DNA of 64,000 bases from Henningerozyma blattae CBS 6284 (taxonomy: Eukaryota; Ascomycota; Saccharomycetes; Saccharomycetales; Saccharomycetaceae), in contig NC_020186.1 in assembly GCF_000315915.1 (NCBI RefSeq), positions 1,488,001-1,552,000 on the forward strand. Direction: 5' to 3'. Shown in pieces: positions 9,070 through 20,037 of this stretch. How positions within the stretch are numbered: position 1 is the stretch's first letter; every line of letters starts with the position of its first letter. The notes under the pieces were generated by a model. The model saw nothing but the letters and a program-made list of their open reading frames with translations. It was not told the origin of the DNA and searched no databases. Position numbers and translations under genes: made by a program.

Positions 9070-10821
9070 ATGACTGTTAAATCCTTCGAAGTATCTGAAC
9101 CATTAGAATCAAGTTTGAAAGGTTTTTGCCTTGGCAAATCCTTCAATTACTTTAGTACCAGAAGAAAAATATTATTCAGAAAGACTGATTCAAAAAAAGT
9201 GGCTATTATTTCTGGTGGTGGTAGTGGTCATGAACCAGCACATGCTGGTTTCGTCGGCAAAGGTATGTTAGGAGCTGCTGTTTGTGGTGATGTTTTTGCA
9301 TCACCATCAACTAAACAGATCTTAAATGCAATTCAATTGGTTAATGAAAATTCCAATGGTGTTTTGTTGATTGTTAAAAACTATACCGGTGATGTCTTAC
9401 ATTTTGGTTTATCTGCTGAAAGAGCAAGAGCTTTAGGAATCAATTGTGAAGTTGTAGTAGTTGGTGATGATACTGCAGTTGGTAGAGAAAAGGGTGGTAT
9501 GGTTGGTAGAAGAGCTTTAGCTGGTACTGTCTTAGTTCATAAGATTACTGGTGCTTTTGCTGAAGAATATTCTGAAAAATATGGTTTAGCAGGTACATCT
9601 AAAGTTGCCAAGATTATTAATGAAAATTTGGTCACTATTGGTACTTCTTTAGAACATTGTAAAGTTCCAGGTAGAAAATTTGAAAGTAACTTGGAATCCA
9701 CTCAAATGGAACTAGGTATGGGTATTCACAATGAACCAGGTGTTAAAGTTTTAGAACCAATTCCATCAACAGAAGATATTATCTCCAAGTATATGTTGCC
9801 AAGTCTTTTAGATTCAACTGATAAGGATAGATATTTTGTTGATTTTGAAAAGGATGATGAAGTTGCATTGTTGATTAATAACCTGGGTGGTGTTAGTAAT
9901 TTCATCATCTCTTCAATTGCCTCTTATACTAATGATTTTTTGAAAACAAATTATGCTATTGAACCTGTTAAGGTTATTACTGGTACATTGATGACTGCAT
10001 TTAATGGTAATGGGTTTAGTATTACCTTATTAAATGCTACAAAGGCTACCAATGAATTAAAGAAAAACTTCCCAGAAATTCATTCTGTTTTAGACTTATT
10101 AAATGCTGAAACTAATGCTCCTGGTTGGACTGTCCACCCAGTAGACACAAAGGCTCCTTCTGTTAATAAGTCTCTATTAGAAGGTGAAATTAAGGTCAAG
10201 GATGCTGGTTCGTATGATTATGACCTATTTGCTAAATGGATGAAAGCAGGTGCTGCTCAACTTATTAAAAGTGAACCACATATTACTTCATTAGATACCA
10301 AGGTAGGTGATGGTGACTGTGGTTATACTTTAGTGTCTGGTGCTAATGGTATTACAGAAAATTTGCCAAAATTTTCCAAAAAATCATTATCTGAAGCTAT
10401 TGCTCAATTATCTGATGTAATTGAAGAAACAATGGGTGGTACTTCTGGTGGGTTATACTCAATCTTACTTTCAGGTTTATCACATGGTTTAATCCAAGTT
10501 TGCAAGGACGAAAATACCTCTGTTACAAAAGATTTATTGGCTCAAGCATTTGAAATTTCTTTAGAGACTTTATATAAATATACTAACGCTAGAGTTGGTT
10601 CGTCCACTATGGTTGATGCTTTAGAACCATTTGTTAAAGAATTTTCTAAATCAAAAGATTTCAAGAAGGCAGTTCAAGCTGCAGATGCAGGTGCAAAATC
10701 AACAGGTACATTTGAAGCCAAATTTGGAAGAGCCTCTTACGTAGGTGATTCTTCTAGTATTGAAGATCCAGGTGCTGTTGGTCTTGTAGAATTTTTGAAG
10801 GGTATCGAATCTGTTTTTTAG
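9070..10821 (+). CDS. DAK1: Dihydroxyacetone kinase
   Basis: Phosphorylates dihydroxyacetone with ATP to dihydroxyacetone phosphate in the cytosol, for detoxification and glycerol use. The protein is 583 residues, the normal length of single-chain yeast Dak. The N-terminal DhaK domain (about 1-340) has ISGGGSGHEPAHAG (50s), KNYTGDVLHFGLSAERA with the substrate-site Asp, and His220 in GMGIHNEPG, the residue that binds the substrate carbonyl covalently. The C-terminal DhaL domain (about 385-580) has the Mg-ATP motif KVGDGDCGYT near 410 and ETMGGTSGGLYSILLSG. Start: ATG at 9070 after a poly(A) leader. DAK1-POB3-ITT1-ERV41 is the S. cerevisiae chromosome XIII order. S. cerevisiae has a second gene, DAK2, elsewhere; the neighbours favour DAK1 here. 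Confidence 0.98.
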   Translation: MTVKSFEVSEPLESSLKGFCLGKSFNYFSTRRKILFRKTDSKKVAIISGGGSGHEPAHAGFVGKGMLGAAVCGDVFASPSTKQILNAIQLVNENSNGVLLIVKNYTGDVLHFGLSAERARALGINCEVVVVGDDTAVGREKGGMVGRRALAGTVLVHKITGAFAEEYSEKYGLAGTSKVAKIINENLVTIGTSLEHCKVPGRKFESNLESTQMELGMGIHNEPGVKVLEPIPSTEDIISKYMLPSLLDSTDKDRYFVDFEKDDEVALLINNLGGVSNFIISSIASYTNDFLKTNYAIEPVKVITGTLMTAFNGNGFSITLLNATKATNELKKNFPEIHSVLDLLNAETNAPGWTVHPVDTKAPSVNKSLLEGEIKVKDAGSYDYDLFAKWMKAGAAQLIKSEPHITSLDTKVGDGDCGYTLVSGANGITENLPKFSKKSLSEAIAQLSDVIEETMGGTSGGLYSILLSGLSHGLIQVCKDENTSVTKDLLAQAFEISLETLYKYTNARVGSSTMVDALEPFVKEFSKSKDFKKAVQAADAGAKSTGTFEAKFGRASYVGDSSSIEDPGAVGLVEFLKGIESVF

Positions 10822-11151
10822 ATTCTATCTATACTTTATTCCTCATATGTAAATAAATTTATGTCTAGAATATTACTATAAATATCTACATAATATATAT
10901 AACGAGGGCATGTTAAGACAGTTATAATGCTTGTATTGAGGTTTTCCCGCTTGATATAGTATACAGGCTCTTATTTTATTTTTTTTTCTTGTAATATATT
11001 TCGTGATAGCAGTTACCCGCGCCTCATGGGCATTACAGTGTAAAAGAAATCTGCATTAAACGTACCAATATTTCAAAGTAATACATAAAATACATATATA
11101 TATGAAAAAAATTTGATAAAGCTAACAATACCACTAAACCAAGTGACAATC
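10822..11151. other. DAK1-POB3 intergenic region
   Basis: About 330 bases of AT-rich spacer containing the DAK1 3' end and the POB3 promoter. A TATATATATG run lies at about 11094-11104. No coding potential is seen. Confidence 0.4.
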
Positions 11152-12789
11152 ATGAGTACTGATTTTGATAGAATATATTTGAACCAATCTAAAACAAATG
11201 GTAGATTCCGTATTGCAGATTCTGGTTTAGGTTGGAAAGGTAGTTCAAGTGGTGGTTCAGCATCCAATCATGCTAAGGGCCCATTTCTATTACCTGCAAC
11301 TGAATTATCAACTGTTCAATGGAGCAGAGGTTGTAGAGGTTATGAATTAAAAATCAATACCAAAAATCAAGGTGTCGTTCAATTGGATGGTTTCTCCCAA
11401 GATGATTTTGATTTATTGAAAGGTGACTTTCATCGTAGATTTGATGTTCAATTAGAACATAAGGAGCATTCCTTACGTGGTTGGAATTGGGGTAAAACTG
11501 ATTTAGCTAGAAATGAAATGGTTTTCGCTTATAATGGTAAGCCAACCTTTGAAATTCCATATAAAAGAATTAACAACACTAATTTAACTACAAAAACCGA
11601 AGTAGCTATTGAATTTGATATCCAAAATGAAGAATATCAACCTGCTGGAGATGAACTAGTTGAAATGAGATTTTATGTTCCTGGTGTTATGGAAGATGAA
11701 GAAGATTCTCAAGAATCTAAACCAAAGGTTGAAGGGGAAGATGTAGATGGAGATGTAGAAATGGAAAAACCAGCTGTCAAAGAAAAAAGTATCGCTGAAA
11801 ATTTCTATGAAGAATTGAAAGAAAAGGCTGAAATTGGTGAAATCGCTGGTGCTTCTATTGTTTCTTTCCAAGATGTATTCTTTGCTACTCCAAGAGGTCG
11901 TTACGATATTGATGTTTATAAGAATTCTATCAGACTTAGAGGTAAAACTTATGAATATAAATTACAACATCGTCAAATCCAAAGAATAATATCACTTCCT
12001 AAAGCTGATGATATCCATCATTTGGTTATCTTATCTATCGAACCTCCTCTACGTCAAGGTCAAACTCCATATCCATTTCTAGTATTACAATTTCAAAAGG
12101 ATGAGGAAACTGAAGTTGAATTAAACTTGGAAGATAAAGAATTTGAAGAAAATTATAAGGACATTCTTAAGAAATCATACGATTCCAAGACACATATTGT
12201 AATCAGTCATGTTTTGAAAGGTTTAACTGGGCGTAAAGTTATTGTTCCAGGTGAATATATATCTAAATATGATCAATGTGCTGTTTCTTGTTCGTATAAG
12301 GCTAATGAAGGTTATTTATATCCACTTGATAATGCATTCCTGTTCCTAACGAAACCAACTTTATATATTCCGTTTTCTGATATTAGTGCTGTAAATATTT
12401 CAAGGGCTGGTACATCTTCTACTTCATCAAGAACTTTTGATTTGGAAGTTGTTTTAAGAGCTAATAGAGGTAGTACTACATTCGGTAATATAAGTAAAGA
12501 AGAACAGCAATTGTTGGAAACGTTCTTAAAATCTAAGAATTTAAGAGTTAAGAATGAAGAAAAAGAAGCTCAAACAAGATTACAAACTGCATTGGGTTCT
12601 GACAGTGATAATGATGATATCGATATGGGTTCTGCTGGTGAAGATGATGAATCTGCAGATGATGAATTCAAAGCAAGTTCCAGTGATGAGGATGTAGCAG
12701 AAGAATTCGATTCTCAAGCAGAAATGAGTAGTGATGAAGAGGAGGGTAGTGGAGATGAAAGACCTTCAAAGAAGGCCAAAACTGATTAG
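11152..12789 (+). CDS. POB3: FACT complex subunit Pob3 (SSRP1 family)
   Basis: Pob3 pairs with Spt16 in FACT, the histone chaperone that reorganises nucleosomes during transcription and replication. The frame can be extended upstream to 11113 only through a non-ATG codon; the ATG at 11152 gives the family N-terminus MSTDFDRIYLNQSK and a 545-residue protein, close to the yeast length. The order is an N-terminal dimerisation/PH-like region (RFRIADSGLGWK, ATELSTVQWSRGCRGY), an acidic loop around 185-215, the middle double-PH SSRP1 core (KTYEYKLQHRQIQRI, YPFLVLQFQKDEE, ANEGYLYPLDNAF), and an acidic tail from about 485 ending in a basic KKAKTD. Like fungal Pob3 generally, it lacks an HMG box, which is supplied by Nhp6. 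Confidence 0.98.
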   Translation: MSTDFDRIYLNQSKTNGRFRIADSGLGWKGSSSGGSASNHAKGPFLLPATELSTVQWSRGCRGYELKINTKNQGVVQLDGFSQDDFDLLKGDFHRRFDVQLEHKEHSLRGWNWGKTDLARNEMVFAYNGKPTFEIPYKRINNTNLTTKTEVAIEFDIQNEEYQPAGDELVEMRFYVPGVMEDEEDSQESKPKVEGEDVDGDVEMEKPAVKEKSIAENFYEELKEKAEIGEIAGASIVSFQDVFFATPRGRYDIDVYKNSIRLRGKTYEYKLQHRQIQRIISLPKADDIHHLVILSIEPPLRQGQTPYPFLVLQFQKDEETEVELNLEDKEFEENYKDILKKSYDSKTHIVISHVLKGLTGRKVIVPGEYISKYDQCAVSCSYKANEGYLYPLDNAFLFLTKPTLYIPFSDISAVNISRAGTSSTSSRTFDLEVVLRANRGSTTFGNISKEEQQLLETFLKSKNLRVKNEEKEAQTRLQTALGSDSDNDDIDMGSAGEDDESADDEFKASSSDEDVAEEFDSQAEMSSDEEEGSGDERPSKKAKTD

Positions 12790-13256
12790 GTCTATGTATA
12801 ATAAAAAAATGACAAATAAAAAAAGAAAAAGTCAAGATGTTTTAGATAGCATATATGTAGCAGTACGTGAACTATATTTACTAATAATGTGAACAATTAT
12901 ATCTTATCTGCCTAAGTAGATAATTTGAAAAAGTTTTTTTTTTTTTAAAATTTATCTTTATATGGGCTTTATCATAGAGAATGTATTTTCTTTCTTCAAG
13001 CAGTAAGCTGATCTATGGGACATTTGTCAGAAAAAAAAAAAAAAAAATCTTGTAATTAAAATAGTCTTGCTGAAATTAAAATTCTGAAATATCTGACATA
13101 TATTAAAAGTATAACCAATAATAACCTACTTCCTGATTAAACAGTATGCTTTTTGTTTTGTAATCGTTGCATTAAATTGAAACTTTGTTTTTAAAGAAGA
13201 AAAAAAAAAAAAATAAGATAAATAAATAAAAAAATTTGCTACTAAACTTAGCACAA
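12790..13256. other. POB3-ITT1 intergenic region
   Basis: About 470 bases of AT-rich spacer with long homopolymer runs, including poly(A) at 13030-13047 and 13199-13213 just before the ITT1 start. It presumably holds the POB3 terminator and the ITT1 promoter. No gene is seen. Confidence 0.4.
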
Positions 13257-14651
13257 ATGGACAAGAATAATTTAAGAGATGACTTGACAATTTTGAAAGA
13301 CATGTATCCAGAAATGGAAGTAAATGAATTTCCTGAAGAATCTCCACTTACTTCTACGATAAGTGGATGTGTTCCAGTAAGAATTAACCTTGCTACAGAT
13401 GTTACAATTAATTTCCAAGATAAGAAAAGTATTAATCTTTCAAGACTTACCTCAGATCTTATTAGTTTTAAAATTAATCCTTTGAAATACCCACAATTGG
13501 AAGCTGGGATACAGCTGAATATTGAATCACAGTGGATGACAGAAGATGATAAATCTCTACTGTTAAAGAGCATTGTAGATGAATTTAACGAAATTACAAA
13601 TCCAAATAATGAAGAGCTATTTGATGAGTTTTTTCCAACTCTAATGTTAGTACTGAGTTTTATTTCGGAAGATTCAAGTACTATTTTATTTCCTCAAAAT
13701 AGAAGAGTTTGTAAAGATGAGGAAGAATTCAAAATTTTCGACAATATTAGAATTAGTCTTGAAGATTATGATATGAAACATTCAAATTATAATTGTTCTA
13801 TTTGTATGGATACAAAAAAGGGAGATAAGATGGTTAAGATACCATGTCAAAATGAAAGTCATTATTTATGTCGTCCATGTTCTGAATCATATTTCACTAA
13901 TATGATTAATAATGGTGATGTTTTAAATATACGATGTCCTGATTGTAAATTTGAAGAAATTAATTTAGATAATTTTCGGAATTATAAAGATATGATTAAA
14001 CAACTGTTTACCCCCTTAATAGATGTAAAATTCTTAAGAACGATTTTAAATGAAGATTTATGTAAGAAATTTGAAGAATTATATCATTCTCAAGCTGCGA
14101 CAAAATTATCAAAACATTGTTTTAATTCTTGTGTTATATGTAAAAGATGTGAACGATGGTGTGTTAAAGAAGATCTAGATGATTCTATGATCCATTGTAA
14201 TTATTGTGATTTTACATTTTGCTTTGACTGTTTACATTCATGGCACGGTTATCATAATAAATGTGGTAAAAAATTCACAATTCCAAGAGAAGTTGTTGAA
14301 GAATATACAGACCTTAAAGATGATTTAGATAATATTGAAAAAAAATTAGAACTTGAAGTTAAATATGGTAAAAAAATACTTGAGATAGAAGTTAATGAGT
14401 ATTTGGCAGATAAGTTATTAGATTTAGCAATTGAAGAAGAAGGGTCTAACCTTCAAAGATGCCCTACTTGTCGATTAGTAGTTCAAAGAAGTGAAGGATG
14501 TAATAAAATGAAATGTTCCATGTGTGATAGTATGTTTTGTTTCATATGTGGTTATCTTTTATATAAAGATGATCCTTATGCTCATTTCAGAGAACCTCGA
14601 TCAGAATGTTATGGTAGATTATTTGAAGGTATGGAAGGTGTAGATGATTAA
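13257..14651 (+). CDS. ITT1: RBR-type E3 ubiquitin ligase-like protein Itt1
   Basis: A RING-between-RING protein linked in yeast to translation termination through eRF1/eRF3. The ATG at 13257 gives 464 residues, matching the family; the frame extends to 13236 only via a non-ATG codon. An N-terminal RWD-like region (about 1-160, with LRDDLTILKDMYPEMEVNEF) is followed by RING1 from about residue 181 (CSICMDTKKGDKMVKIPC ... CRPC ... CPDC), an IBR with CVICKRCERWC, HCNYCDFTFCFDCLHSWHG, and RING2 from about 402 (CPTCRLVVQ, EGCNKMKCSMCDSMFCFICG), which contains the Cys position used by RBR ligases as ubiquitin acceptor. All Zn ligands appear intact. Beyond its 3' end lies the Ty insertion zone, so the normal ITT1-ERV41 adjacency is interrupted. 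Confidence 0.95.
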   Translation: MDKNNLRDDLTILKDMYPEMEVNEFPEESPLTSTISGCVPVRINLATDVTINFQDKKSINLSRLTSDLISFKINPLKYPQLEAGIQLNIESQWMTEDDKSLLLKSIVDEFNEITNPNNEELFDEFFPTLMLVLSFISEDSSTILFPQNRRVCKDEEEFKIFDNIRISLEDYDMKHSNYNCSICMDTKKGDKMVKIPCQNESHYLCRPCSESYFTNMINNGDVLNIRCPDCKFEEINLDNFRNYKDMIKQLFTPLIDVKFLRTILNEDLCKKFEELYHSQAATKLSKHCFNSCVICKRCERWCVKEDLDDSMIHCNYCDFTFCFDCLHSWHGYHNKCGKKFTIPREVVEEYTDLKDDLDNIEKKLELEVKYGKKILEIEVNEYLADKLLDLAIEEEGSNLQRCPTCRLVVQRSEGCNKMKCSMCDSMFCFICGYLLYKDDPYAHFREPRSECYGRLFEGMEGVDD

Positions 14652-14799
14652 TGAAGGTATGATTGTTTTTACGTGTGGTCATTTTTTTTCCAAGAATTTG
14701 ATTGATTAATTGAAAAAAAATATAGCGTATATAAATTAAAAGATATAGATTGAATATCTTAGTTAAATATTTATGTATAAAGATCACTCACCACTCATT

Positions 14800-16931
14800 G
14801 CGTAAATCATCTATCCGTATATCCAATGACTTGTTAAGTCGTTGAAATTTGAAATCATAAGTGATTTGGTTAAAGCATCTGCAATATTATCTTATATGGG
14901 AACGTACTCCATTAATAGATCATTTTTTATGAACTTTATCTCTAAGTCACATGGCCTTTGTACCGAAGAACTTATATCTGAAATTTATTTATTTGTTTTA
15001 TCAGTATGAGATGGACTGTTAAAATTTGATGTTGTTGAGGCCAAAGTAAATCCAGAAGTTGGATTAGGATTAACTATGTAGTCAAAATTTGAAGTGTGCC
15101 TGTGTGTAGCAAACATTTAATGTGAAAGTAGCAGCAATATATATATATATATTTGTTGAATTCAGCAATAAAGTAAGATCGGGAGAGCCTGAGCTCTAGG
15201 ATATTAGGGATAAAGTCTTGTCTTACAAGTATTTCTATTTCGAATATTTATAAAAACGTTCAATAATACCATATTTCGGTTCATAAATATTTAACTAAAT
15301 GAGTAGCTAATTTCGTAACTTTTTTTTGGATGGATACGACGTATTTTTAGCCAAAATGTTCACGTAATATATAATGTCATATCTAAATTTAAATGTAACA
15401 TAGGAAATATTACAAACAATTTTTTGGTAGCCAATATCGTTTAGAGTAACAGGCTAAGTGTTTCAGCTTATCCGTCATTTCATTTCCTATGACAATAGAC
15501 ATAGATTTACCAAGTTTATAATTTATATCTAAACCTAAAATGTCATAATTTGCTTCATCATTAATTAGTTTACTATCATGAATAATCTTAGTATCAAACC
15601 TTTTTTTGCAACATGTCCACAAATTTTCATAGTATCTTCTAATTCATTTTCAAAATACCACCATGTCATCAACAAATAAACAAGCAATTAATTTATCATT
15701 TTTAAAAACACATTGCCACATTGTTTTAAACCATAAAGCAATATTTTTTTTTATCATCATCAGTTAATTGTTTTATCAGTTATTTTAAGCAAAATAATGT
15801 TGGAATAGCTTCACCAACAGCGACCAATTTGAGATTTGTACCAGTTTTCTGGTAAGCCTTTTTTCATAAATTTAAAACCAATATAAAAGAAATAGCCAAC
15901 AACTTTCTGCAGCCCATTTGACATCTTAGGCATAGGATTTTTGTTTAAATTTACTCCTATATCATCAATGTGAATAGCCAGGTACCTTTAATATAACTCA
16001 CTTCTAAACCTAATATATCATAGGTTACTAACATGACATTTACTTCATCATCATTGCTTACAACTCTGGTGTCTTTTGAAACTATTGATTAAATCTTGAG
16101 CATCTGTTGGAAACCGTTAGATAAGGCTATTAAACAAGCAGACAATCAATGTTTGTTTGTTTTTTTTTTGAATTCGAAAGGCCATAACATTACTTTAGTT
16201 AGGCCACAATTATCTACCAAATATTCTCTAATACCAATTTATTCCACTTTGTTGTGGCAACACATCTACTCTTATGCGTACCATCTCTTTTAGTAGTAAA
16301 TATAAACATTGAGTTTATAATTTTATCTTTAGGGACAGCAATAATAATTTGTTCATCCCATATATTTTGGTTAATTAAACTTTTTATTTCTTTCAGCAAG
16401 GATAGTATCGAGTGTTTTGAAGAAGTTGAGCATGGGTGTCAAAAGGATCATCTGAAAGATGAGTATCAATTAAACTTGAGGCTAATTGAAGGATAGAAGT
16501 GTTGATCTCTGAAGAATTGTCAATCGAGACTGCATCTGGTGAGCTAGATTGAGAACTAGAGGTTATTGTTTTGGTGGGAAAGCCTTTGGTGTCGACAAAT
16601 TTTTTTCAGAATTAGAACTATCAAGGACCTTATTATATGCAGGTACATAAAATAAGTAACCATTGGATTCAAAGCGTAACCAAATAAACCACATGGATCG
16701 AGTTTACCATCAGTATCAGTAACATGAATAATAACAGATTAATCAAAGGGTAGTATTATAAACAGAGTTAGATAAAAAAAAAAGACCCATTGCCCATAAG
16801 AGTAGCGAAACCAACAACATGAAACCATAAATCATTGGATAATGAACAAGAGGATAAAAGAGTACGACAATCATTTAGAAGTAAAAGTGAACGGTATTAG
16901 CATCCTTAATATTAGTATTACTGTTAGTCAT
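14800..16931 (-). mobile_element. Degenerate, internally deleted Ty1/copia retrotransposon copy (minus strand)
   Basis: Read on the minus strand, this is a decayed copia-type element. A gag-like start (MTNSNTNIKDANTVH) at 16931 joins directly to late integrase sequence near 16880, so most of gag, protease and early integrase is deleted. Next come the integrase C-terminal region, the RT start (EIKSLINQNIWDEQIII, about 16380-16250), the RT active-site block CLFVDDMVV (about 15690-15660), the RNase H/RT thumb block ILGLDINYKLGK (near 15540-15510) and the RNase H end EYVPI-DNIADALTKSL near 14910-14850. Frameshifts and stops are many. The segment 16254-16600 is nearly identical to 20245-20640 of the plus-strand copy in inverted orientation, with small deletions. 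It keeps sense codons where the other copy has a stop (TCA versus TAA after QSS). No LTR pair could be delimited. Confidence 0.85.
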
Positions 16932-17359
16932 AATTAAGAGAATTGTCAGAGCTGTGGCATTATGTGTCATAAGTCGTGGGGTTGTGTTAATAGCTAATAA
17001 AGTATGAATTTAGTCGTAATTGTGGCTTTATACAACAACTAATAACAACTTAATATAATAAATAATCCAACATGCATTAAGCATAAGTGTCCTCACTACT
17101 AAAAATACCCAAGTAGTGATATTAAGAAGGTATTAGGATGTGATAGGTTCTATTTTAATATCAGACCATCAATTCGTTGATGGTGGATCTATCCATTTTT
17201 TGAAGTATAAATTACCACGAAAATATCCCAAAAGTTTATAACTGTTCATTGTATATCCTGTATATATTATATATTCCCTTTCGAAAGAAGCAAGGAGAAT
17301 TTTTTTATAATAATAATATAATAATTATTCAAACAGATTACTTAATTAAGAATTAAACT
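16932..17359. repeat. Spacer between two head-to-head Ty copies, with two short hairpins
   Basis: About 430 bases separate the two divergent gag starts and must contain whatever remains of their leaders or LTRs. Two inverted repeats are visible: TCACTACT/AGTAGTGA at 17093-17100 and 17112-17119, and a perfect ACCATCAA-TTCG-TTGATGGT hairpin at 17165-17184, which in RNA would carry a UUCG tetraloop. The stretch is AT-rich just before the plus-strand gag ATG. I could not find the direct-repeat partner that would mark it as an LTR. Confidence 0.5.
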
Positions 17360-18650
17360 ATGAGCAACAATATTTTGAACAGTTTGACCGCTGGTCATGA
17401 CACTCATGCTGCTGTTGACGATTCTTCTGATGTCACCAACAATTCTATTAATAACTCAGTTAATGCTTCTGTGAATAAAAACTGTGAATCTAATAAGTCC
17501 GACTCAAGTTTGTCTCCCCAATCTAATGATAGCCATATCACACTATCCTTAGAACACCTCCAATCTGAATTCACTAAATTCAAGATTGATACTTTAGATG
17601 CCTTATCACGCTTTGCAACGGCTCAGCAAAATAATTCATCAATTCAAGATCAAATGCTAAATATGATGCATCAATTATGCATTCTCAATCCAAAACCGAT
17701 CCATCCATCGTTTTGCCTACTCCATCATTCAAAAGTTCCTTTAATTAACTACTTTTCGGATTCAAACTTAGTTTTCTACCGACTGATTCTACCAAAGTTT
17801 GATAGATCAACTCCCACTACTGCAAATGAATCTTCAGACAATCAATTTAGTTCTTTCAGTTCCATTTACCCTAGAACTATCTCTAACAAAATACTCACCA
17901 CTACCCATAACCTGTACTATATCTCTGATAAGTCAGAGTTTGAGCAATGGATTCGCTCGTTTGCATCACATCTTAGATCACAAGACTTGGAATTTGTATT
18001 CTCCAAATCCAAAACAGATAATCTCACTCCAGATATCGACTGCAAGAAATATATTGTTAACATATCTCAAACCTATGTCCATGTCAAAGCCTATCCGACT
18101 TGGTTTCAAGATGACTTAAACACTGGTTACCACTCATTATACAATTTTACCGAATGTGCCTAAATTCAAGTCACAACTACAGCTAGTTCTGACTATAACC
18201 ATGTAGTAAAAGCCTTAAATTCCATTAAATATGATTGTATCTCAGATGATAATAGATTTCATTCTTATACCTTATGTCTTAAGGAAAAAGCGACTGAAAT
18301 TGATTTTCCATTACGTGATGATTACATTTGTGAACAAATCGTTGACAACCTCACTGGTGATTATCAATTCCTCCAACAAGACTATCGGAGATTAAAAAAA
18401 ACAAATAATTATGGACTCAAAGATCTTCTGGATGACATTGTTGATATTTATACTGATGTTCGTCGTCGTGAAAAAGCACCCAAACCTTCCCCAAATTCTA
18501 GTACCAAACGTCAATTATGCAAAAGTTTAAAACATACTGCTGACAAATGTCCCAAGTTTATTGAAACTTCTAAAATCGACTACTACTATCATTACCACTC
18601 CAACGTCACCCTCTGTTCCCAAAAACAACAAAACTACCAACTCTAAGGGA
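17360..18650 (+). pseudogene. Ty gag (TYA-like) with internal stop
   Basis: The frame starts with MSNNILNSLTAGHDTH at 17360 and runs 267 codons to a TAA at 18161. The same frame then continues sensibly (IQVTTTASSDYNHVVKALNS ...) to about 18642, so the TAA is an inactivating mutation. The C-terminal part holds a damaged CCHC zinc knuckle (LCKSLKHTADKC), in which the position of the first Cys reads Arg. The capsid-like core includes EFEQWIRSFASHLRSQ. A +1 change of frame leads into the pol frame, as in other Ty1/copia elements. Confidence 0.8.
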
Positions 18651-19870
18651 ACCACAACTAAAACCAAAATTCACCAAATCATTATTGATCCTAATGATGA
18701 TGATGATGTCTCACTTAGGCTTACTTCACCACAAATCTCATTAGATGATGTATTCATTCTGGATTCTGGTGCAGAAATATCTGTTGTACAAAACAAAGGC
18801 CTTCTCAATAACTTCTCTGCTATTACTGATCACCATCTTTATGCTGCAAACGATGATGAGCTTTCGGTATCCGACCAAGGTAATATTGTTATTGACCACG
18901 ATACTGCTGATAAATTTCATATTAAGGCTATTTATGCACCTCAGGTAAATTGTAATCTCTTAAGCTTGCATGATCTGGAAAAATCAGGTATCACTGTGGA
19001 TCTTCGCAATCGTTTATTACTAGATTCAGATGATCAAATCATTGCTCCCCTATTCGATATCGGTAAATATATTGGACTTCACGTTCAATACTTGAAATAT
19101 CCCGCTATGAATCATTCTCACTTATTTCAGATCCGCAAAACCAAACATATTTTTACCATGCAAATGATTCACAATTTATTTGGACATCTAAATATTAAAG
19201 ATATTAAACGTACCATTGATGCAAAAGTCATTGGTAGTTTACGCAGCGATATGATCGATTGGACTGGATTAGACCATGTGTCACCTGCATGCAGGGTAAG
19301 GCAAGAAGACATAAACATATTTCTAAATCTCGTCTACAATATCAAAAAGAATATGGTCCATTTGAATATATTCATACTGACTTGTATGGTCCAGTTAATC
19401 ACATCACTGCTACCTCTCCTAAATATTTTATTGCCTTCACTGATGAAAACACTCGTTTTAGATGGGGTTTTCCACTTCGCAATAAAACTAAAGAATCTGT
19501 TGTTCGTATTTTTAAGAATTTGGTTAAATTTATTGATAATCAGTTCAGCGCGAAAGTTCTCTGTTTTCACATGGACCGTGGTTCTGAATTTACCAACACT
19601 TTGATTCGTCAATTCTTTTCTGATTTTGGAATTACACCTAATTATACGACTACTGCTAATCATGCTGCCCATGGTGTAGCTGAATGTACTAATCTTTTAC
19701 TTCTCAATGATTGTCGTACACTTTTACCCTCTTGTTCATTATCCAATGATTTATGGTTTCATGTTGTTGGTTTCGCTACTCTTATGGGCAATGTTTTTTT
19801 GTAATTCTGTTTATAATATTACACCTGCAGCAAAGGCTGGTTTACATGGTCTCAATGATACTACCCTTTG
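18561..19870 (+). pseudogene. Ty pol, protease and integrase part, frameshifted
   Basis: The frame from 18561 carries the aspartic protease motif FILDSGAEISVV (about 18757) and the first half of the integrase zinc motif (HNLFGHLNIKDI, about 19171-19206). It then loses phase. The CxxC half (CVTCMQGKARRHKH) and the catalytic core lie in the frame starting near 19259: HTDLYGP and FHMDRGSEF hold the first two catalytic Asp, and HGVAEC the Glu. A T run at 19794-19800 with one extra T ends that frame, and the correct phase resumes with CNSVYNITPAAKAGLHGLND. At least two frameshifts therefore break integrase. Confidence 0.85.
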
Positions 19871-20037
19871 ATTAATCTGTTATTATTCATGTTACTGATA
19901 CTGATGGTAAACTCGATCCATGTGGTTTATTTGGTTACGCTTTGAATCCAATGGTTACTTATTTTATGTACCTACATATAATAAGGTTCTTGAGAGTTCC
20001 AATTATGAAATTGTTCGCGAATCAACCAAACCTATGA

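Noticed and set aside
11113..11151. Upstream extension of POB3 (and of ITT1 from 13236, MAE1 to 27599, YLR446W homologue to 5727)
   Set aside because: Each extension begins at a non-ATG codon and adds residues not found in the family; the downstream ATGs match known N-termini or the expected length.
18714..18720. CTTAGGC, identical to the Ty1 +1 frameshift heptamer
   Set aside because: It lies in the pol frame just before the protease motif, with CTT and AGG as pol codons, and the gag frame is already closed near 18642, so it cannot be the gag-pol shift site of this element.
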